From Megalonaias nervosa (lineage: Eukaryota; Mollusca; Bivalvia; Unionida; Unionidae), in contig JAECUM010001699.1 of the NCBI GenBank assembly GCA_016617855.1, positions 62,001 through 126,000 on the forward strand: DNA of 64,000 bases, in the 5' to 3' direction. This document shows, one piece after another, positions 57,706-64,000 of this stretch. Made by a program: the position numbers and the translations under genes. Under the pieces are notes generated by a model. It did no database searches. It had not been told where the DNA came from and saw only the letters and a program-made list of their open reading frames with translations. Positions within the stretch are counted from its first letter, which is position 1. The number at the start of each line of letters is the position of its first letter.

Positions 57706-60609
57706 TACAGTGTGACCCCGCTATAACACGGTAGTTGGGACCCATAGAACCCGACCGTGTTATAGACTGAACCGTGTTATAAGCAACCAGGTCAGTTAGC
57801 AGAAGAAAACGATGCATGTACCCAAAAAAAATGTGCAGGGTGGGGTGGGGTTTAGGTAATAAATGCGGGCGCAAAAATATGTGCTTCATTGGCACAGTTA
57901 TCATCTTAAATCGATGCATATTAAATCAGAAATACACCTGCAGTGAAAACAGAGAAGGCATATATAATAATTTACTTTATTCAGGGAACCATGCATTGGT
58001 ACATATACGTGTATACTGTTTATATATACATGTCTAATGCATAGCAATAAATAAAGTATCAACACTGTGTACTCACCCGCGAATCACGTCACATACATTG
58101 AAGCCACAATACAAGTAATTCCATCGAAAACATGCACACACACAGATTTAAAATATTCAATAATTTTGTCACAGGTCATATAGGTCTGAATTCAGTGGGG
58201 AAAAAAATAGCACAATCATGCAACGAATGATGAAGTACATTTACTTTTCAGTATGTCTGAAGTCGGTAAAAGTTTGCATTTTAAACGCCGTCAGTTGAGT
58301 TCATAAGCATAAACTTTTTTCCTGTAAAAAGGAAACTTTCACGGTACAGTAAAAATGTTCCAGTCACGTTGGAAAATGAAACAATCCATCAGATTCCATT
58401 GCTTTTATTTAAGTTCGGTAATGACTTCCTTTGAAGAAAGGTGCTTTGTTTTTATTGAAGATTGTAGTCGGCTTTCTTTGATGCAGGGTGCATGCATTAT
58501 TGAAGTCGCCGCTAAAGGGCAGCTTTGGAGAACCAAACAAATGCCCGTTTCTTATTGTGGCGGCAACATCAAAAAATTGTATTGAATGATTGAGACTGAT
58601 TTTTTTCCCATCTGCTTAGTACGTTTTCATAACAATCGGTGCTTCAAAGGTAATGTTTTCTTTGAAATTTTAGCTACTATTTTATCTGGGTACATTTTTT
58701 AAAAAATGAATTGGCCATCATATGGTCAGTTGTAGTTACTGTTCCTCCCTGCCTATTGAATAGACAAGTGAGAACTTGTTTGTTTTTTTGTTTTTTAGTT
58801 TTTTACATTTATGGTAGTGGAGTGATGCTGCCTTCCATGCACACGTCAGAAATTTAAAGAAAGGGTCAATCGACGATAGAGACGCAGGTGTTCTGGTCCA
58901 CAGGTGCTCGACGCGAGCTTGATGTTGAGAAGAAAAACAATAATCTGAAGGAAAAATATCATGCAGAGTGACAAAAATACCTCAGATTACACCCATGACC
59001 CGTTCTGACAATAGACCCTCTCTATCATATTATATAAGAGACAAGGTCAGTAATTTCCAAATACTTCATTCCACCCATGACCCTAGATTTCCTTCTGCTA
59101 TTTCCGTCTTTAAAGGCATACGACCATATTCTATGGTTTGTTTTACTATGGAGATATTTTTCTATCCATCAAGCCATCATTGACTATTCTGCGTTGCACC
59201 AAACTGAACTTATGGGCTCCAAAACGTGCGAATTTCTCGAATTTTGCCTGCCGGGACAGTGTTGTGCTCAGGTGACAACCGGTGAAAAGAGCTACATATA
59301 CCATGTTTGTGACTCTACGATACCTCCCTTCTTTAATTACAGAACAGTGGTAGATGCAAAAGTAAGTGTTTACTTACCATTAAGTCGATTCAACTTTAGG
59401 AATCCTGTTCCATGGAAGAATTACACACTGTCTTCTTCACTACATATACATCCCATACAAGCAACACTCAGTTTGAAAACATGTACACTATGCGGCACAC
59501 ACGTCAACTTCGAAATGTGATTGGCTCAAAAAGTTATACTTAACATCCATGCACAGTCACCGTTTCACGATGTAGACTTTTTGTACCCCGGCTAAAATAG
59601 GTATCAACATAATCATATCATATTAGAAACCATTTGAAATGTGTTAAATTAATGAGAGTATACATTCAAATATGATTGTACTACATCAAATTAAAATTTC
59701 CAGAAATACGTTAGATAATGGCTGAAATATTTATTTTTCTGATGCATGGATGTTATTTAAGTATGGTATATAAAGCTCTTTGCACTGGTTTTCACCTGAG
59801 CGTAACACAGTCCCGGCAGGCAAAATTTGCGAAATTCGCACGTTTTGGAACCTGCATCTTCAGTTTGGTGCAACGCAGAAAAGTCAATGATGGCTTGATG
59901 AATAGAAAAATATCTCAATAGTAAAGCAAGCCATAGAATATGGTCACATGCCTTTAAAGACGGAAATAGCAGAAGCAAATCGAGGGTCATGGGTGAAACG
60001 AAGTATCTGAAGTTACTGACCTTGTCTCATATATAGTATGATAGAGATGGTCCAATGTCAGAACGGGTCATGGGGGTAATCTGAGGTATTTTTGTCACTC
60101 TTCATGATATTCTTCCTTCAGATTAATTTTTTTTCTCAACATCAAGCTTGCGTCGAGCACCTGTGCTCCAAACCAGTGGTTGTATATACAAGTTTAAACA
60201 GACAATAATGTCACCAATAAAAAAAAAAAAATAGCCAGATGGTACATTTTGCCGCCAATAAGGAAAAAAAGTCACAATTTGCGACATTGGCGAAGCCCTG
60301 CGCGATTCCTGAATAAATTTTTACACATTACTTTTCATACTTTTAAGAAGAAAACACTATTTTTTCGTGTATGAGAAAATGCATATAAAATTTCAGTAGC
60401 CATGCTACAATCGTTTTATATTATTCATACGCGATCTCTTCCCTAAAATGATAATAAACTTTGTTTGCTTTTTTTGTATTTTTAAGAAAGGAATTTTTTT
60501 TCGTGTACGAGAAAAATACATGTATATGAAATTTCAGGAGCCTCACCACGACCGTGTTATATCCGAATTCATGTTATAACGGAGCATGCTATAGTGGGGT
60601 CACACTGTA
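57706..60609. mobile_element. 2.9-kb pogo/Tigger-like element, TA target site, no transposase
   Basis: The left end CAGTGTGACCCCGCTATAAC (57708) and the reverse complement of the right end CAGTGTGACCCCACTATAGC (60607 inward) differ at two of 20 positions, and both are flanked by TA. CAG-starting ends with CTATAAC words and a TA duplication are typical of pogo/Tigger members of the Tc1/mariner group. CCGTGTTATA words repeat just inside both ends. No transposase ORF is seen; the interior carries a large inverted repeat (58897-60164). Confidence 0.85.
58897..60164. repeat. Large inverted repeat (arms about 430 bp, spacer about 400 bp)
   Basis: The left arm runs from CAGGTGCTCGACGCGAGCTT (58897) to about 59330; the right arm runs from about 59740 to AAGCTTGCGTCGAGCACCTG (60164). 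Long blocks pair, e.g. GACAAAAATACCTCAGATTA and CATCAAGCCATCATTGAC. Each arm keeps a similar frame read outward to inward: 59077-59520 on plus and 59990-59757 on minus both read MTLD(F/L)LLLFPSLKA and FSIHQAIID. The frame resembles no protein family I know. Confidence 0.85.
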
Positions 60610-61319
60610 GATGTTTGCCATTGTATACTTTACACTGAGAATTCATTTAAGACATCTGTCGAGGCATATGCATTCATTTTGGTCAGTTTAAAATAATAAA
60701 AAAGAACTATTGACAACACCCACTTGCCTTCTACAAAGTAACACAAGATTTTTCTCGCAGGCGGAAACTGCACTGTTTCATCTATTTTGAAGATAACACA
60801 GTAATGCCTATCAAAATTATAGAGATGATATGAAATAATTTGTCTTTAAAGCATGAGCTCAATGCAAAACAAAGTGCACCAAAATGAGTCCTGCATCTAT
60901 CAAATGGAACAACCTGAAATTGCCTAAAAGGCTGAATTAAAATCTTTGATGACTAACAGGGAGTCTGCTTGGAAATAATTTTTTTCCCCTCATCTTGTCA
61001 AGGATGAAAATGACGTGTACAGATGATAAGTCCATGTGATCTACATACAACCATAATTTCAACACAAAAAATGGCACCACTCGACCTCTGACAGACCTTC
61101 TAAAGACCATCAAGCTGATATATGCATCAATCATGTATTGTGCCAAAGACTGTGTATTGTATATCACATCGATATGTAGCAAAGGTGAACTGTTTCACTC
61201 CTAGTCACAACCATGTCATTTTATATCCAATCCATCATAGTGCTACAATACACCTAGGTAAAATGTGATGTTATGATGTAATAAACACATTTCATGCTGC
61301 GCATTAAAAATTATTTTAC
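60610..61319. other. IARS1 intron, no feature recognised
   Basis: Unique intronic DNA to the donor GTAAAATAA at 61319. Confidence 0.5.
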
Positions 61320-61487
61320 CTTCAGACTTTCCTGTATGATCACTGGCACTCCTTTAGGAACAGGGTAGGGAACCAAGGGTTGTTTGATTGTGCTGTAGAT
61401 GAAATCCCCAAAGTTCACAATAATTTCTCCTAGCTCCTTAGGTGCTTGATAATACACTGTGATGTTGTCTGTGGGTACCAGCTTAGC
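61320..61487 (-). CDS. IARS1: Cytoplasmic isoleucyl-tRNA synthetase, exon linking the body to the C-terminal appendix
   Basis: 56 codons in phase 0 between the acceptor TATATTTCAG and the donor GTAAAA. It reads AKLVPTDNITVYYQAPKELG, then FIYSTIKQPLVPYPVPKG. Animal IARS1 has KLVPTD, (V/I)xVYY, and TIKxPLxPYPV in the same order and spacing, directly after the INRIQKLRKK helix. This match, with the next exon, makes the gene identification firm. Confidence 0.93.
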
Positions 61488-63854
61488 CTGAAATATAAAT
61501 TAAGTTTTTTTTCTTTACTCCAAACTTAGTCTTGTTTATTAATGGTAACTGGACAAAGAAAAAACCTTTAAACTTCTAGAAACTTAACAAAAATGTAATG
61601 AAAACCAAAAACCATATTGTCTATTTTGTCTATAGTTAACAATATTTGATAGACAGGCAGCATTTTGTCTCCATTTACTCCAGTGAAAGACGCAAACCTA
61701 CCTGCCAGGTAATGCTGTCAAAAGAAAAACAAAAATTCCTAAATACCCAAAAAGAACAAAGCGAGAAAGCAGTTAAAGCTTAATAAAGCCTTCAGCAAGG
61801 TATCAACAATCAATTAACATGTTTTATTGTAAAGTGTATCCAACAGAATGCAAATTAGCTGTTGCTTAGAGCACATCCAGTTGGAGAACAGGTGCAGGGG
61901 AAGTAACTCTGTATAATGAACCAAAAAGAGTTTGAAGTTGCCAATCCACCAAAAGATGGACATAACAGAAAATATCTGGAACTGATTTTATGTTATTAGA
62001 ATTAAGTTACTTCTCGTTTAAAACTAAAAAAACCCTAAATGAATAGGATTAAATAAAAGAATGTTAGTGTTATTAATAAAGTTATAATTATAAGAATGAA
62101 CAAACAAAAATATACCAAATAATGCATTGATAGACATAACCTGTTCCCTTAAAATGCAGCCTTGGGAATGAATTTACTGCATTATGCCTTTTAAGCAAAG
62201 TGTCTTAAAGCAGACTTGGCCAACTAAAACATTGTAAAAAAGTTGCTGATCAGCTCTGAAGCAAATCTGCAAGTTACATTTAAAACGGCTTCATAATGAA
62301 GAGGCCGATTATTTAAATATTTTATGATTCATTACAAAGGTCAACAGTGATGCGCACCCATCATAACCACAAACCCCTCAAATAAGTCCCACAACCAACT
62401 ACTGTCTAGAAAGTGTAAAGATGATCATTTCATATACAAAAAAACATACTTTTTAAAACTCTGACAGCAATTTCCATCAGTAGTTTAAAAAATGGCAAAT
62501 ATTAAACACAAGTTTCTTAGTGTATAGCTGTAGTCCAGAGCAATTTATGAAACAAGACAGGTTAAAACTTTATGAACAGATTCCAAAATTTCTCATGCCT
62601 GCAATGTGCATTTCAGTTGTCTTCACATAAAACCAACAGCATTCCTGAAAATTTTGCATTTCCTATCCAATATTGGAGGATTGTATTGAAGTTTGTTTTT
62701 GTGACCAAAATTCACCTTCTACCTGACCCCACCCACCCCAAGCCAAACCAAAACCTAGAGGTAATATTCCAAACCATCCAAGCTTGCACGTCTTACAGCT
62801 TTAATGTATAAATTTCTGTCAAAAATATTTTTTTAAAAATATCTCTGATCTCATAGATTGACCTTTGGAACTCTTCCAGGGGCTTTGGAGGTGGAGAAAA
62901 AAAAATCCATGATTCCCATACCTTGCACATACATCAGCAAGTATAGTCTTTATGTTCCTTGATATTGGGGCAAAAAGAATAACAGATAAGACAAATGGAT
63001 GCAAAAGAAAGACAAAATTCTATAATAAAATCATCAAAACTTCCTCACAATGGGAACAATGAATTAAAATGCGTATATCTTATATACATATATATATATG
63101 GAATAAGTAATCTTGTTATGTGTGTATGTTTACACAGACAGACACTGACACAGACACATACATGCACACACACACATACAGCTCTTCCTTGTCATAACAC
63201 TTTTCATTAATTCCAGAAACAATGTGGTACCACTATGAACCCCATAATCAAAATAAAACAGTTGTACTTGATTCAGTCCATGAAATGTATGACAGTCATA
63301 CTGGTTGAAAGAAATCAACATGAAGCTTGACATTAATAAACAGTATTATTTGCGACAATTAAATGCACAAATACCACTAAGTGAAAAATAATTGAATTTA
63401 CATAAAATACGTCTGACTAACATCTGCCCAGCCCCCACCTCCATTCTGTGATAATTCTCAGTATATTGCAGATCAGTACAAAACAAGACTGGCAGTTACC
63501 AAAACCAACTGCTGTGTAATTATCATGTTTCACTGGTATTTGTTTATCCCCCATAGTAATGCAGATGCTTTGCATGCAAAAATATGCGTAATTTAAAATG
63601 TCTGAGGTACTGCTGTAAAGTTAGTCTAATTCTCTAACTCCACTAAATCTAATATGAAACTCAGATCCAAATCACGCAGGGTCGAGTCAATTATTTGGAC
63701 TTACCACAACAATCATATTTCCGAAGTTTTTGCTTTTATCTCGCAAGTCTGTATTTAAGGGTCATTTTCATAAGATTTGTAGCAAAAGTGTGAGGGTTGG
63801 CAGATCTGTCTGTCCTACCCCCCTGCAAAAAAAGCTATATAAATATAAACTGAC
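61488..63854 (-). other. 2.37-kb IARS1 intron
   Basis: Bounded by GTCAGT and TATTTCAG on the minus strand. It contains short (TA) and (CA) runs near 63070-63178. No other feature is recognised; ORFs of 60 to 79 codons are not supported. Confidence 0.6.
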
Positions 63855-63950
63855 CTTTTTCCTCAGCTTCTGTATTCTGTTGATGACCTCTCTAGCCACA
63901 CCCTCATCCAACATGGACTGGTCTGGTGTAACATTTAGCAAAACCAGAAC
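63855..63950 (-). CDS. IARS1: Cytoplasmic isoleucyl-tRNA synthetase, anticodon-binding region exon
   Basis: 32 codons in phase 0 between the acceptor TTTACATAG and the donor GTCAGT. It reads VLVLLNVTPDQSMLDEGVAR, then EVINRIQKLRKK. The DxTPDQSMxDEGxAREVINRIQKLRKK stretch is a strongly conserved signature of eukaryotic cytoplasmic IleRS. The enzyme activates isoleucine and charges tRNA-Ile; family length is about 1,260 residues, so about 950 residues are encoded upstream, beyond the right edge of this window (minus strand). Confidence 0.95.
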
Positions 63951-64000
63951 CTATGTAAAATAAATATATCATGGTTCAACACAACACAAAATTTTACCAA

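Noticed and set aside
59077..59520. 147-codon ORF as a host gene
   Set aside because: It lies in one arm of the inverted repeat inside the pogo-like element and is mirrored in the other arm; kept only as part of that repeat.

Overview
This window is animal genomic DNA: AT-rich, intron-rich and crowded with nested retrotransposons, SINEs, DNA transposons, foldback elements and minisatellites. The kinds of tRNA-derived SINEs, the APE-type LINEs and the large introns suggest a lophotrochozoan invertebrate, most likely a mollusc. That placement is an inference, because no ribosomal or mitochondrial marker is present. I see no bacterial operon, CRISPR array or true tRNA/rRNA gene.

Two host genes can be supported. 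On the minus strand, 63950 to 46353, are the last five coding exons of cytoplasmic isoleucyl-tRNA synthetase (IARS1). All five are phase 0 with consensus splice sites, and together they give 314 residues: the end of the catalytic/anticodon-binding body and the duplicated C-terminal appendix. On the plus strand, 20355 to 35119, four phase-compatible exons describe a small charged protein of about 176 residues that I do not recognise. Its last two exons are well supported; the first two are joined by splice phase and motif only.

Layout. 1-2240: AT-rich decayed coding-like DNA. 2245-4866: broken LINE. 5092-9130: almost full-length LINE of the same family with a 13-bp target-site duplication, sitting inside a possible hAT-like element (5012-10098). 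9442-9784: SINE-A with TSD. 10.1-12.6 kb: simple repeats. 12.6-14.6 kb: decayed LINE. 14.7-15.15 kb: LTR-like repeat. 16-19 kb: dispersed repeats, palindromes, SINE-B. 19.4-20.9 kb: three inverted-repeat elements around the putative first exon. 24.3-28.4 kb: LINE remnant, then a BED-finger hAT-like remnant carrying an RTE insertion. 28.7-31.8 kb: three different minisatellites flanking a 39-nt microexon. 32.8-33.1 kb: SINE-A. 34.2-35.7 kb: end of the plus-strand gene. 37.1-38.2 kb: decayed mobile-element-like ORF. 39-42.5 kb: SINE-B, LINE fragments, LTR-like copy, SINE-A. 44.6-45.8 kb: long-unit tandem array. 46.35-63.95 kb: IARS1, whose introns hold three LINE fragments, a foldback, a hAT-like element, two SINEs and a 2.9-kb pogo/Tigger-like element with large internal inverted repeats.

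The transposons do not work together with the host genes in any visible pathway; most are dead copies. The best leads are the 111-bp element whose target-site duplication contains an in-frame ATG beside a host first exon, the open 515-codon RTE copy with a mutated catalytic aspartate, the microexon between minisatellites, and the inverted-repeat cargo of the pogo-like element. All reading was by eye; no database or alignment program was used.
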